From Clostridiales bacterium (GTDB lineage Bacteria; Bacillota; Sulfobacillia; RBS10-35): a stretch of 64,000 nucleotides of DNA. Position numbers and translations under genes: made by a program. Location: assembly GCA_018729555.1 (NCBI GenBank), contig JAHHQG010000032.1, positions 1-64,000 of the forward strand. Reading direction: 5' to 3'. Of the stretch, positions 38,178 to 48,328 are shown in pieces; position 1 is the stretch's first letter; every line of letters begins with the position of its first letter. Under the pieces are notes generated by a model. The model saw only the letters and a program-made list of their open reading frames with translations. It was not told where the DNA came from and did no database searches.

Positions 38178-40777
38178 GGCTTAGGGCTGTGGGCCTTTAA
38201 GAGCTCCCGGGCTTTCGCCAGGGCCCGTTCCAGCCCCCGGGGATCCTTTCCCCCGGCCTGGGCAAAGTCGGGGCGTCCGCCGCCGCCGCCTCCCACTTCC
38301 TTCGCCACCTCCCCCAGAAACTTACCCGCATGAAGACCCCTTTCCACCGCCTCGGGGCTGAAGGCCGCCACCAGGAGCACCCGTCCCGAAGCGGTGGCGG
38401 CGAGAAGGGCCCCGCCGCCGGGGAGCTTTTGCCGCAGCTCTTCCGCCAAAGTGCGGAGCTCCTCGGGATCCTGAAGGGACGTCTCCGCCACCACAAAATC
38501 GCCGTCCCGCTCCTTGAGGAGCCGCTCCCTCTCCTGGCGGCGGATGCGGGCCTCGTAGGACCGCAAGGCAGCTTCCAGGGCCTCCCTTTCCGCCTCCAGC
38601 TGCTCCAGGCGCCGGGGAAGATCGTCCCACGGGCTCTTGGTCTTTTCCTCGAGGAGCCGGAGGATTTCTTCCTTGCGGCGAAGGTCATCCAGGAGGCCCC
38701 ATCCCGTCACCGCCTCGATGCGGCGGACACCCGTTCCCACCCCGCCCTCGTGGACGATGTGGAAAAGGCCGATCTGGGAGGAGCGGTCCACATGGGTGCC
38801 CCCGCAGAGCTCCAGGGACACCGATCCCACCCCCACCACCCGGACCCTCTCGCCGTATTTCTCCTCAAAGAAGGCGAGGGCGCCCCTGGCGAGGGCCTCG
38901 TCGCGGTCCATCTCCTCCACCGTCACGGGAAGATCCTCAAGGATCCAGCGGTTCACCTCATCCTCCACCGCCCGGAGATCCTCCGGCGTGAGGGGGCGGA
39001 GGGCGGTGAAGTCGAATCGCAGCCGGTCGGGGGCCACCAGGGACCCCTTTTGGTGGGTCTGGGGGCCGAGGAGCTTTCGGAGGGCGCTATGGAGAAGGTG
39101 GGTGGCGGTGTGGTTCCGCATGGCAGCCCGCCGCCGGTCCTCATCCACCCGGGCCACCCCTTCCATCCCCGGCTGGAGGCCCTCTTTCTCCGCCACCCGG
39201 TGGAGGTACCAGGCCCCTTGCCGCTGGGTATCCAGGACGCGGATCTCCCTCCCTTCCAGGCGAAGGACCCCCTGATCCCCCACCTGGCCGCCCCCTTCGG
39301 CGTAAAAGGGCGTCTGGTCCAGGATGACCCAGGCGCCTTCCTCGTCCCCGTCCACCGCCAGGATCTCAAAGGGCGCCTCCAGCCGCCGGTAGCCCACAAA
39401 GCGGGTGGGGGGAAGATCCTCGGGCCAGGCGAAGCGGGTTTCCCGCAGCTTTCGCTGCCGGTCCTCCCGGGCCCGCCGCCGCTGCTCCTCCATGGCCTTC
39501 TCAAAGCCGGGGAGATCCAAGGCGAGGCCTTCTTCCCGGGCCGCATCCTGCAGGAGGTCCAGGGGGAAGCCGTAGGTGTCGTAGAGGCGGAACATGTCCT
39601 CCCCGGCGATGACGCCCCCCTTCCTGCGGGCCTCTTCCACCACATCCGCCAGGCGCCGCAACCCCTCCTGGAGGGTCTGGCCGAAGCGCTCCTCCTCCTG
39701 GCGGAGGGCCAGGGCGATGGTCTCCCTTTCTTTCCGGAGTTCGGGGTAGGCATCCCCCATGATGGCCTCCACCACAGGCAAGAGCTCCCCCAGGAAGGGC
39801 CCTTCCAACCCCAGCTGGCGCCCGTAGCGGATGGCCCGCCGGAGGATGCGCCGGAGGACGTAGCCTCTTCCCTCGTTGGAGGGAAACACCCCGTCGGCCA
39901 CCAGGAAGGCCGCCGCCCGCACATGGTCGGCGATCACCCGGAAGGGCTTTCCCTCGGGATCCCGGCGGTAGGGCCGCCGGCTCATCTCCTCCAGCTTCTG
40001 GATGATGGGGCGGAAGAGATCCGTCTCCCAGTTGGCCTCCACCCCCTGCAAGAGGGTGAGGACCCGCTCCAGGCCCATGCCGGTATCCACGCCGGGCTTG
40101 GGGAGGGGCAAAAGGGGGCCCCCGGGCTCTTTCCGCTCGTATTGCATGAACACCAAGTTCCAGATCTCCAGCCACCGGTCGCAGTCGCAAAGGCCGATGC
40201 CGCACTGGGGACCGCACCGGAAGGCTTCTCCCCGATCGATGAAGATCTCGCTGTTGGGGCCGCAGGGGCCGGTGTCGCCCATGGCCCAGAAGTTGGTGTC
40301 ATCCCCCAAAAAGACGATGCGCTCCCGGGGAAGGCCGGCTTCCTCCTGCCACAACCGGGCCGCCTCCTCATCGTCCTTATGGACCGTCACCCAAATGCTT
40401 CCCGGATCCATCTCCAAGTAGCGGGTGACATACTCCCAGGCATAGCGGATGGCTTCGCGCTTGAAGTAATCGCCAAAGGAAAAGTTCCCTAGCATCTCAA
40501 AGAAGGTCTGGTGGCGGGCCGTCTCCCCCACGTTCTCCAGATCGTTATGCTTCCCCCCGGCCCGCATGCACTTTTGCACCGACACCGCCCGGGGATAGGG
40601 AGCCGGCCGCGCCCCGGTGAAAAAATCCTTGAACTGCACCATCCCGGCGTTGGTGAAGAGAAGGGTGGGGTCTTCGGCGGGGACCAAACTGGAGCTGGGC
40701 ACCACCGTGTGACCCCTCTCGGCGAAAAACTGCAAAAAGGACTGGCGGAGCTCCGCCGCTGTCTTGGGTCTCGCCAT
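38174..40777 (-). CDS. alaS: Alanine--tRNA ligase
   Basis: Full-length AlaRS: LLFTNAGMVQFKDFFTG; RMRAGGKHNDLENVG-like; HTATHLLHSALRKLLG; ELCGGTHVDRSSQIG. Confidence 0.98.
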   Translation of the reverse strand: MARPKTAAELRQSFLQFFAERGHTVVPSSSLVPAEDPTLLFTNAGMVQFKDFFTGARPAPYPRAVSVQKCMRAGGKHNDLENVGETARHQTFFEMLGNFSFGDYFKREAIRYAWEYVTRYLEMDPGSIWVTVHKDDEEAARLWQEEAGLPRERIVFLGDDTNFWAMGDTGPCGPNSEIFIDRGEAFRCGPQCGIGLCDCDRWLEIWNLVFMQYERKEPGGPLLPLPKPGVDTGMGLERVLTLLQGVEANWETDLFRPIIQKLEEMSRRPYRRDPEGKPFRVIADHVRAAAFLVADGVFPSNEGRGYVLRRILRRAIRYGRQLGLEGPFLGELLPVVEAIMGDAYPELRKERETIALALRQEEERFGQTLQEGLRRLADVVEEARRKGGVIAGEDMFRLYDTYGFPLDLLQDAAREEGLALDLPGFEKAMEEQRRRAREDRQRKLRETRFAWPEDLPPTRFVGYRRLEAPFEILAVDGDEEGAWVILDQTPFYAEGGGQVGDQGVLRLEGREIRVLDTQRQGAWYLHRVAEKEGLQPGMEGVARVDEDRRRAAMRNHTATHLLHSALRKLLGPQTHQKGSLVAPDRLRFDFTALRPLTPEDLRAVEDEVNRWILEDLPVTVEEMDRDEALARGALAFFEEKYGERVRVVGVGSVSLELCGGTHVDRSSQIGLFHIVHEGGVGTGVRRIEAVTGWGLLDDLRRKEEILRLLEEKTKSPWDDLPRRLEQLEAEREALEAALRSYEARIRRQERERLLKERDGDFVVAETSLQDPEELRTLAEELRQKLPGGGALLAATASGRVLLVAAFSPEAVERGLHAGKFLGEVAKEVGGGGGGRPDFAQAGGKDPRGLERALAKARELLKAHSPKP

Positions 40778-40822
40778 GACTCACCGCCTCCACGTTGGTG
40801 ACCTCCACCGGCATCTTCTACA

Positions 40823-41728
40823 ATGGGACAGTACCAGCTTGCGCCGCCTGCCGTCCAGGAGCGGCGCCAGGGAGGAGACGCACCCTTGCCCACCTTAAGC
40901 TACTGGAACGCCCTCTGGTTTGCCATCGTCCAGGGTATTACCGAGCTTTTCCCCGTCAGTTCCGTCGCCCACGCCGTCCTCATCCCGGCCCTCTTCCCCG
41001 TCCCCATCGACCTGGACGCCCTCTTGCCCTTTACCGTCATGCTCCACCTGGGGACCGCCTTTTCCCTCCTGCTCTTCTACTGGCGGGAGTGGCTCTCCTT
41101 CCTTCTGGCCCTCTTCAAGAAGGAGAAGACCACCGCAAGGGACGTCTTCTGGCGGGTGGTCCTGGGGACCATCCCGGCCGCCCTCATCGGGTTTTTCTTC
41201 CTCGATAAGCTCCGGGCCCACTTCCCCTCGGGCGCCAGCGCCGCCTTCTTTCTGATGGTTAACGGCCTCATCCTCTGGATCGCCGACGGGCGCCGGCGGA
41301 AGGCCCCCGTCACCAGCCCCGACGTAGATCGGGAGATCGCCCGCCTCACGCCCCTCCAGAGCATGGGGGTGGGCCTCGCCCAGAGCCTGGCCCTCATCCC
41401 CGGCTTCAGCCGCTCCGGCATGACCATGGTGGCGGGCCTCTACGCGGGCCTCAGCTACTCCGCCGCCGCCCGCTTCGCCTTCCTCTTGGGCACCCCCATC
41501 ATCCTGGGGGCGGGACTGGTGGAGGTGCCCCGCCTCTTCGAGCCCCAGTTCCGCCCCATCCTGGGTCCCTCCATCGTCGGGGCCCTCGGTGCCGGGGCCG
41601 CCGCCTACCTGGCGGTGACCATCCTGGTGAACTACTTCCGCCGCCATGAGGTGGAGGCCTTCCGGCCCTTCGCCCTCTACTGCCTCCTGGTGGGGGCCGC
41701 CGCCTTCCTCTACCTCCGGTTTTTCTAG
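40823..41728 (+). CDS. uppP: Undecaprenyl-diphosphatase
   Basis: ALWFAIVQGITELFPVSSVAHAVLIP; QSLALIPGFSRSGMTMVAGLYAGLS. Confidence 0.95.
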   Translation: MGQYQLAPPAVQERRQGGDAPLPTLSYWNALWFAIVQGITELFPVSSVAHAVLIPALFPVPIDLDALLPFTVMLHLGTAFSLLLFYWREWLSFLLALFKKEKTTARDVFWRVVLGTIPAALIGFFFLDKLRAHFPSGASAAFFLMVNGLILWIADGRRRKAPVTSPDVDREIARLTPLQSMGVGLAQSLALIPGFSRSGMTMVAGLYAGLSYSAAARFAFLLGTPIILGAGLVEVPRLFEPQFRPILGPSIVGALGAGAAAYLAVTILVNYFRRHEVEAFRPFALYCLLVGAAAFLYLRFF

Positions 41729-41731
41729 GCC

Positions 41732-42751
41732 TTAAGCCCATCCCTGGGTGAAGAGGCGGTAGAGAAACCGCACCGTCACCACCAGGAATCCCAGGGCCGG
41801 AAGGGCCAGGAGCACCCCGAGAAAGCCGAAGAAGTGGCCCCCCAGAAGGAGGGCGAAGATGACCACCAGGGGGTGGAACCCCAGGGTGGTCCGCATGATG
41901 GCGGGCCCCATGATGGCCCCCTCCAGCTGCTGGATGACGAGAAACACCGCCGCCACCCAGAGGAGCTTCCCCGCGGACTGGCCGGCCGCCACCCAGAGGG
42001 CGGGCACCGCGCCGAGAAAGGGCCCCACGTAAGGGATGAGCTCCCCGATGGCGGCGGCCACCCCTAGAAGAAGCCAGTAGGGGAGGCCCAGGAGGGCCAT
42101 GGCGAGGGCCGTCAGGGTCCCCACCAGGATGCTAAGGAAGAACTGCCCCCGGATGTATCCCGCCAGCATCCGGTCCAGCTCCTGGACGTAGCGGAGGAAA
42201 AGGGTCCTTTGGCGGGTCGGGACCCAGCGCAGGAGCACCTGGCGAAACCGGGGCCAGTCGGCCAGCATGTAAAAGGCCACAAAGGGCGAGAGGAGAAGGA
42301 GAAAGAGGCTCTCCAGCAGGCGGTCCGCCTGCTCCAGCCGGGCTTTGACCCACCCCTCCACCCGCGCCTGCCAGATGGGAAGGCTCTCCCGGGCGGCATC
42401 GGCCACGGCCGGGGGAAGGCGCCCCGAGAGGGTTTGGATCTCCCGGAACCAAGGGGGGATGGATTGGGCGAAGGCCTCCATCTCCTCCCCCAGGGTGGGA
42501 AGCCAGAGAACCGCCAAAAGGGTGACGAGGCCTCCCAAAAGGAGAAAGAGGAGGGCCGTCGCCAGCCAGCGGGATAGGCCCTTTTGGTGCAGAAGGTTGA
42601 CGGCCGGCATGAAGAGAAAGGCCAAGGCGCCCCCCACCAGAAAGGGGAGGGGCACCGGCCACGATAGCCAGAGGAAAAGGGGCACCGCCAGGATGAGGAG
42701 CAGGGCCAGGATGCCCTGCATCCAGCGCTCCCTGGCTCCCAGCTCCTCCAT
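41732..42751 (-). CDS. AI-2E family transporter (PerM-like)
   Basis: Typical C-terminal GELIPYVGPFLGAVPA ... QQLEGAIMGPAIMRTTLGFHPLVVIFALLLGGHFFGFLGVLLALPALG. Confidence 0.9.
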   Translation of the reverse strand: MEELGARERWMQGILALLLILAVPLFLWLSWPVPLPFLVGGALAFLFMPAVNLLHQKGLSRWLATALLFLLLGGLVTLLAVLWLPTLGEEMEAFAQSIPPWFREIQTLSGRLPPAVADAARESLPIWQARVEGWVKARLEQADRLLESLFLLLLSPFVAFYMLADWPRFRQVLLRWVPTRQRTLFLRYVQELDRMLAGYIRGQFFLSILVGTLTALAMALLGLPYWLLLGVAAAIGELIPYVGPFLGAVPALWVAAGQSAGKLLWVAAVFLVIQQLEGAIMGPAIMRTTLGFHPLVVIFALLLGGHFFGFLGVLLALPALGFLVVTVRFLYRLFTQGWA

Positions 42752-42757
42752 GGGCCC

Positions 42758-42949
42758 TCAGGCCCTCAGGCTCTGCAGCGCCTGCCGCCAGCGGCTGTGG
42801 GTCCGCCGGAGGTGGTTCCTGGCCCGTCGGCCCCCCCGCTGCGCCATGCGCCACACCCTCGCCGTCCATGGCTGGTTTCGCCGGCGCCACCACCAGAGGG
42901 CTCCGGCCGTCAGGACCCCTCCGGCCAGCACCCCGTGCCAGAACCTCAT
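42758..42949 (-). CDS. Small basic protein, unknown
   Basis: 63 aa, one TM segment, Arg-rich; adjacent to same-strand genes. Confidence 0.35.
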   Translation of the reverse strand: MRFWHGVLAGGVLTAGALWWWRRRNQPWTARVWRMAQRGGRRARNHLRRTHSRWRQALQSLRA

Positions 42950-43140
42950 GTGCCCATCACCTCGCTAGCGGGGGGAACGGGGGGATCCAGGGGGATGAGC
43001 TCCCCTTCCTCATCGGGTCGATAGAGGGCCAGCTGCCCGTTCTTCCACGTGAACTCCACGCAGCATTCCCGGCAGAAGAACCCGTGCTGGCCCACCCGGC
43101 CCACATCCCTGGTCCCGCAGATGGGGCATTCCATCGCCAT
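42946..43140 (-). CDS. Small zinc-ribbon protein
   Basis: MECPICGTRDVGRVGQHGFFCRECCVEFTWKNGQLALY. Confidence 0.6.
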   Translation of the reverse strand: MAMECPICGTRDVGRVGQHGFFCRECCVEFTWKNGQLALYRPDEEGELIPLDPPVPPASEVMGT

Positions 43141-43150
43141 TCCCCCTCCT

Positions 43151-43654
43151 CTAGGTTTCCTCCGGCGAAACCTCTTTCATGCGCCGGACGAGAAGGATGT
43201 CCTCCTTTCCCAGGGCCAAGGACGCCTCCCGGGGCAAAAAGAAAGGACCCGCCAGGAGGTCGGCCAGGATCCCCCGGGAAAGGGCATACCCCGCCACACG
43301 GCCCGTCCTGGGGTGAAAGAAGATATCGTCCACCGTTCCCAAATCCCGCCCGCCCTCGTCCAGCGCTCGACGCCCCAAGAGCTTTCGGGCAGGCTCCAAA
43401 AGAGGCTCCAGCTTTTTTCCGCCGGTCTTCATGGCCACCCGCTTTCTCACCAGGATGGCGTCGGGGCCGAAGGCGAGGACCTCCTCCCGCGGCAAAAACC
43501 GCCGCGCCAAAAGGCCTCCGCCGTCCAAAAGAAGGGCCACCACCCGCTCCCCTTTCCGGTTGAGGAGGAGATCCTCCACCCGGCCCACAAAGGAAAAGGG
43601 CTCCTTCACGTAGACGGGGAGCCCGATGACCGCTTGGCGCCGAAGATAGCCCAT
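43151..43654 (-). CDS. PRC-barrel domain protein (two domains)
   Basis: AVIGLPVYVKEPFSFVGRVEDLLLNRKGERVVALLL... LLGRRALDEGGRDLGTVDDIFFHPRTGRVAGYALS. Confidence 0.75.
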   Translation of the reverse strand: MGYLRRQAVIGLPVYVKEPFSFVGRVEDLLLNRKGERVVALLLDGGGLLARRFLPREEVLAFGPDAILVRKRVAMKTGGKKLEPLLEPARKLLGRRALDEGGRDLGTVDDIFFHPRTGRVAGYALSRGILADLLAGPFFLPREASLALGKEDILLVRRMKEVSPEET

Positions 43655-43687
43655 GGGACCATCGCCCCTAAGCCATAGGCTTTTCCG

Positions 43688-44818
43688 TCAGGAGCCGGAC
43701 AACACCGTTACCTTCTGGGCCGGGTGGGGAAGGGCGGCGGCGATGGTGGCGCCCCCCAAGACTTCATCGCCCATGTAGAAGACGGCCGCCTGACCGGGGG
43801 TCACCGCCCGGGCCGGCTCGTGGAACCGGAGGCGCACCCGCGTTCCCTCCACCTCCACGATGGAGGCGGGCCGCGGCTCGCCGCGATAGCGGATGCGCAC
43901 CTCCACCCGCAGGGGAAGCTTCTCCTTGAGCTCCTCCTCCGTCATGGCCACCAGGTGAAGGTCTTCGGCGATGAGGCCGTCCCGGTAGAGGTATTCTTCG
44001 GGCCCCACCCACACTTCGTTGGCGGCTTCATCCAGGTGAACCACATAGAGGGGTTCCCCCGCCGCCACCCCCAGGCCCCTTCGCTGCCCCACGGTGTAAT
44101 GGGCGATGCCCCGGTGGGTCCCCAGGACCTCCCCGTTCACGTGGCGGATGATCCCTTCCCGGAGGGCCTCGGGATGGCGCCGCCCCACCTCTTCGGCATA
44201 CTTCCCCGTCGCCACAAAGCAGAGCTCCTGGCTGTCGGGCTTAAAGGCCGTGTGGAGGCGGCGCTCCGCCGCCATCCGGCGCACCTCGTCCTTGGTGAAG
44301 TTCCCCAGGGGGAAGAGGGCCCGGGCCAGCTGCTCCTGGGAGATGGCGTAGAGGGCGTAGCTCTGGTCTTTGCGCTGATCCACCGCCTTCAAAAGGTGCC
44401 AGCGGCCATCCCGCCACTCCTTGCGGGCGTAGTGGCCGGTGGCCACGTAGTCGGCCCCCAGCTCCAGGGCCCGCTCCAGGAAGGCATCAAACTTGATGAA
44501 GCGGTTGCAGAGGACGCACGGGTTGGGGGTCTTCCCCCTGGCGTACTGGAGGGCGAAGGGCCGCACCACGTGGGCTTCGAACTCCTGGCGGAGGTTCAGG
44601 ACATAGTAGGGGATCCCCAGGCGGAAGGCCACCGCCCGGGCATCGAAAACCGCCCCCAGGCCGCAGCAGCCCCCCCGCTCCTGGATGACCCCCGGCTCTT
44701 CTTCCGGCCAGAGGTTCAAGGTCACGCCGATGACCTCGTACCCTTCCTCCAGGAGAAGGGCTGCCGCCAGGGAGCTGTCGACACCCCCGCTCATGCCGAC
44801 CACCACGCGGCCCTTCAT
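43688..44818 (-). CDS. mnmA: tRNA-specific 2-thiouridylase MnmA
   Basis: VVVGMSGGVDSSLAAALLLEEGYEVIGVTLNLW; GKTPNPCVLCNRFIKFDAFLE; VGQRRGLGV. Confidence 0.97.
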   Translation of the reverse strand: MKGRVVVGMSGGVDSSLAAALLLEEGYEVIGVTLNLWPEEEPGVIQERGGCCGLGAVFDARAVAFRLGIPYYVLNLRQEFEAHVVRPFALQYARGKTPNPCVLCNRFIKFDAFLERALELGADYVATGHYARKEWRDGRWHLLKAVDQRKDQSYALYAISQEQLARALFPLGNFTKDEVRRMAAERRLHTAFKPDSQELCFVATGKYAEEVGRRHPEALREGIIRHVNGEVLGTHRGIAHYTVGQRRGLGVAAGEPLYVVHLDEAANEVWVGPEEYLYRDGLIAEDLHLVAMTEEELKEKLPLRVEVRIRYRGEPRPASIVEVEGTRVRLRFHEPARAVTPGQAAVFYMGDEVLGGATIAAALPHPAQKVTVLSGS

Positions 44819-45996
44819 CGCATCACCTCCCGGCGGCGGGCCCGCTCCACCTGGTCTTCCCAGGTTTGGGCCACCACCGCCACTGCCCGCCGGATCTCTT
44901 CCTCCGTCGTCGGCCGCCCGATGGAAAAGCGGAAGGACCGGGCGGCTTCCTCTTCCGAAATCCCCATGGCCAGGAGCACATGGCTGGGCTCCAGGCTTCC
45001 CGCCGTGCAGGCCGACCCGGTGGATAGGCAGATGCCCGCCATGTCCAGGGCCAGGAGGAAGCTCTCCCCCCTCACCGCCGGAAAGGCGATGTTCAAGAGG
45101 CCCGGCAGGCGAAGGCTTTCATCCCGGGGGCCGTGGACCCGGGCGCTGGGGATGGCGGAAAGCAGCCCGTCTTCCAGCTTCTTCCGGAGCTCCCGGATCC
45201 CCTCGTGTCCGCCCCGCTCCAAGAAAGTCTGGGCCAAAAGGCAAGCTTCCCCAAAGCCCACGGCCCCCGGCACGTTCTCCGTCCCCGGCCGCCAAGCCCG
45301 CTCCTGACCCCCTCCGTAAAAGAGGGGGACGAGGCGCTTTCCGGCTGCCACGTAGAGGGCCCCCATGCCCTTGGGGCCGTAGATCTTGTGACTGGAGATG
45401 CTGAGGAAATCCACCCCCCAGCGGCTGACGGAAAAGGGAAGCTGCCCCGCCATCTGGACGGCATCGCAATGGACCCAGGCCCCCACCCCATGGGAAAGGG
45501 CCACCACCTCTTCGATGGGCTGCAGGGCTCCCGTCTCGTTGTTGGCCGCCATGACGGCCACCAGGGCCACCTGCCGGTCCAAGAGCTCCCGGAGGGCCTC
45601 CAGGCGGATGCGGCCCTCCCCGTCCACCGGGATGACATCCACCTGGATGCCTTCCGCCCGGAGGGCCCGGGCTGCCTCCAGGACCGAGGGGTGCTCCACC
45701 GCCGACACCAGAAGACGGGTTCGCCCCTCTTTCTTCCGCGCCCTCACGGCCCCCTGGACGGCCAGCTGGTTGGCTTCCGTCCCGCCGCTGGTGAAGAGGA
45801 TCTGGGAGTAGTGATCCGCCCCCAGGAAAGACGCCACCCGTTCCCGGGCCTCATCCAGCGCCTGGCGGGCTCGCCGCCCCTCCTGGTGGAGGCTCGACGG
45901 GTTCCCCCAGTAAAGTTCCATGGCCATGGCCACGGCCCGCTGCACCCGCGGGTCCACAGGGGAGGTGGCAGCATAATCGAGGTAAATGGGCTTCAT
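44815..45996 (-). CDS. Cysteine desulfurase (NifS/IscS-like)
   Basis: MKPIYLDYAATSPVDPRVQRAVAMAMELYWGNPSSLHQEGR; SISSHKIYGPKGMGALYV; STGSACTAGSLEPSHVL. Confidence 0.96.
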   Translation of the reverse strand: MKPIYLDYAATSPVDPRVQRAVAMAMELYWGNPSSLHQEGRRARQALDEARERVASFLGADHYSQILFTSGGTEANQLAVQGAVRARKKEGRTRLLVSAVEHPSVLEAARALRAEGIQVDVIPVDGEGRIRLEALRELLDRQVALVAVMAANNETGALQPIEEVVALSHGVGAWVHCDAVQMAGQLPFSVSRWGVDFLSISSHKIYGPKGMGALYVAAGKRLVPLFYGGGQERAWRPGTENVPGAVGFGEACLLAQTFLERGGHEGIRELRKKLEDGLLSAIPSARVHGPRDESLRLPGLLNIAFPAVRGESFLLALDMAGICLSTGSACTAGSLEPSHVLLAMGISEEEAARSFRFSIGRPTTEEEIRRAVAVVAQTWEDQVERARRREVMR

Positions 45997-46454
45997 AGCA
46001 CCGCCCGCATCTCCGCCCAGGCTTTCTTCGCCTGGCGATCCTGTTCCACCAGATCCTTCAAGGTGATGTGATCCACCACGCCTTCGATGGCCCGGCGGAC
46101 TTTCACCCACACATCCTGGGCCACGCAGGGCCAGCTGTCCCCGCAGTAGCGGATGGCGTACTCGGGACCGTGGAGGGCGCATTCCGTGGGCGCGATGGGC
46201 CCTTCCAGGGCCCTTAGGATATCCCCCACGGAAATATCCTCCGGCGGTCGGGCCAGGACGTACCCTCCCTGCGCGCCGCGGATGCTTTTCACCAGGCCCG
46301 CCCGGCGCAAGGTGCCGAAAAGCTGCTCCAAGTAATGCTCCGAGAGGTTTTGGGCCTGGGCGATGGTGCGAAGGGCCACCGGCCCTTCCCCGTGCCGCAA
46401 GGCCAGTTCAAAGAGCGCTTTGGTGCCGTACCGGCCCTTCGTCGTGATGTACAT
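45993..46454 (-). CDS. Rrf2-family transcriptional regulator (IscR-like)
   Basis: MYITTKGRYGTKALFELALRHGEGPVALRTIAQAQNLSEHYLEQLFGTLRRAGLVKSIRGAQGGYVLARPPEDISVGDILRALEGP. Confidence 0.93.
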   Translation of the reverse strand: MYITTKGRYGTKALFELALRHGEGPVALRTIAQAQNLSEHYLEQLFGTLRRAGLVKSIRGAQGGYVLARPPEDISVGDILRALEGPIAPTECALHGPEYAIRYCGDSWPCVAQDVWVKVRRAIEGVVDHITLKDLVEQDRQAKKAWAEMRAVL

Positions 46455-46502
46455 AAGCCTCCCCCACGATCATGAATTCCGGGTTATTGCCCTGGATTTA
46501 TC

Positions 46503-46976
46503 CTATGCGCCGGAGGAAAAGGGGTCAAGAAAAACCATGAGGGTCCCCAGGGCGAAGAAGGGCGCAAAGGGAAGGCTGTCCTTTCGTGAAATTTTTTTCA
46601 TGAGAAGGAGGAGAAGGGCCGTCAAGCCTCCGAGGAAAAACGCCCACAGGACGGCGGCAAGCCCCGCTTCCGGTCCCAAAAACGCCCCCAGGACCCACCC
46701 CAGCTTCACATCCCCCATGCCCAGCTGGCCGCGGCTCAAAAGGTGCAGAGCGAGGAGAAGGAAGAAGACCAAAAGACTTCCTTTGAGACTGGTCCACAAG
46801 AAGGATTTTCCCCCCATGAAGGCGAAGGTGAAGGCCAAAAGAGCACCGATGAGGGTCAGAAGATTGGGAATGCGGCGCTGCCTCAGATCCGTTACGCTGG
46901 CCACCGCCAAAACCCCCACCAGCGCTGCCAGTTGTCCCACCCCCCAGGGCCAGGGCAATTCCAGGGGCGTCGACAA
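46503..46976 (-). CDS. A24-type prepilin peptidase
   Basis: VASVTDLRQRRIPNLLTLIGALLAF; GMGDVKLGWVLGAFLG (GxGD motif). Confidence 0.9.
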   Translation of the reverse strand: MSTPLELPWPWGVGQLAALVGVLAVASVTDLRQRRIPNLLTLIGALLAFTFAFMGGKSFLWTSLKGSLLVFFLLLALHLLSRGQLGMGDVKLGWVLGAFLGPEAGLAAVLWAFFLGGLTALLLLLMKKISRKDSLPFAPFFALGTLMVFLDPFSSGA

Positions 46977-47113
46977 AGGGACCCACCTGCCTCTCGCCTT
47001 GGTCAGCCTATAATGGACAAGACGGATCTTCGGGGCGAGCCCTACCCTTTCCTTCTCCGCCGCGTAAACCTTTGGGCGGCGGCCCTCGATTCAATGAAGT
47101 AAGGAGAGCCAAA

Positions 47114-48328
47114 ATGTCCAGATGGGTGCGGCCGATGTACACAATCGTCCTGGTGGTCCTGGCCGCCGCGGGCTGGGGTTGGGCGGGGCTGCCGGCCTTT
47201 GATGCCGCGCTCCTCTTCCTGGTCCTGGGCATTATCCTCTTGGACGCCTACCACCTGCTCCTCCCGGGAGGCCTCACCTATTCCCTTACCCTCCCCCTGG
47301 TGGTGGCGGGCGTCGCCCACAGCGGCCCCGGAACCGCCCTCTTCCTGGCGATGGCCGACGGCCTGGTGCGCATCGTCATGAACCCCAAGTGGTCGTGGAC
47401 CAGGCGGATCATCGGCCTCAGCCAGGCGACGGTGGCGGGGGCGCTGGCCGCGTGGGTTTACCTCCAGGTGCCGCCGTCCCTCTCGGTCGTGGCGGGAGGC
47501 CTGGCGGGTGCCGCCTTTCTCGCGGCCAACGTCACCTTGGTGGTCCTCATGGTCCTCACCGACCCCGACCCTTCCCCCCGGCTGCGCCTCCGCCCCGCCC
47601 TGAGGGCCACCTTCCAGCTGCAGCTCCTGGAGGTGGTGGGGTCTGCCGTGATGGCCTATGAGATGGCCCAGGGCCACTTCCCCCTGGTGGCCCTTCTCCT
47701 GGTGATGCTGTTCGCCTTCAGCCTCACCTCTCACCAGCTGGTCCTCGCCCGCTTCGAATCCCGGCAGGATCGCCTGACGAAGGTCTGGAACCTCCGGGGC
47801 TTTGCCGACGACATGCAGATCAGCCTGGATCTCTATCACCAGACGAAAAAACCCTTTGGCCTCATCCTCATGGACATCGACGCCTTCAAGAGCATCAACG
47901 ACACCTACGGCCACGATGCCGGCAACGACGTCCTGCAGGTGGTGGCCCAGCGCCTCCGCCACCATGTCCGCCCCGGCGACGGGGTCTACCGCATCGGGGG
48001 GGAAGAGTTCGCCATCATCCTCCCCGATATCCAGCGGGCCCCTTTAGACGAGCGGATGCGCCACCTCCAGGAGGCCGTCCGCCGGGAACCCATCGCCCTA
48101 ACCGACGGAACTTCCCTCGAGGTAACGGTGTCGGCAGGAGCCGCCTGGTGCCCCGAGGACGGCACCGACTACGAATCCCTCTTCCGCCGCGCCGACCAGG
48201 CCCTCTACCGCGCCAAGGAGCGCTACTACGCCCAGCTCCGCCTGGAGCCGCGGGGGGAGACCCGCGGCGACACCACCCCTCTCCTCACCTCCGAACCCGA
48301 TCCGGGGCTCCACTATCAGGCGCGGTAA
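47114..48328 (+). CDS. Membrane GGDEF diguanylate cyclase
   Basis: [55 protein letters not shown]. Confidence 0.92.
   Translation: MSRWVRPMYTIVLVVLAAAGWGWAGLPAFDAALLFLVLGIILLDAYHLLLPGGLTYSLTLPLVVAGVAHSGPGTALFLAMADGLVRIVMNPKWSWTRRIIGLSQATVAGALAAWVYLQVPPSLSVVAGGLAGAAFLAANVTLVVLMVLTDPDPSPRLRLRPALRATFQLQLLEVVGSAVMAYEMAQGHFPLVALLLVMLFAFSLTSHQLVLARFESRQDRLTKVWNLRGFADDMQISLDLYHQTKKPFGLILMDIDAFKSINDTYGHDAGNDVLQVVAQRLRHHVRPGDGVYRIGGEEFAIILPDIQRAPLDERMRHLQEAVRREPIALTDGTSLEVTVSAGAAWCPEDGTDYESLFRRADQALYRAKERYYAQLRLEPRGETRGDTTPLLTSEPDPGLHYQAR

Noticed and set aside
38330-40492. 720-aa + strand ORF antisense to alaS
   Set aside because: Antisense artefact of high GC3 in alaS; no recognisable domains.
40778-40890. 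T-box leader for alaS
   Set aside because: The region upstream of alaS is too short before the divergent uppP gene and lacks T-box or terminator consensus.
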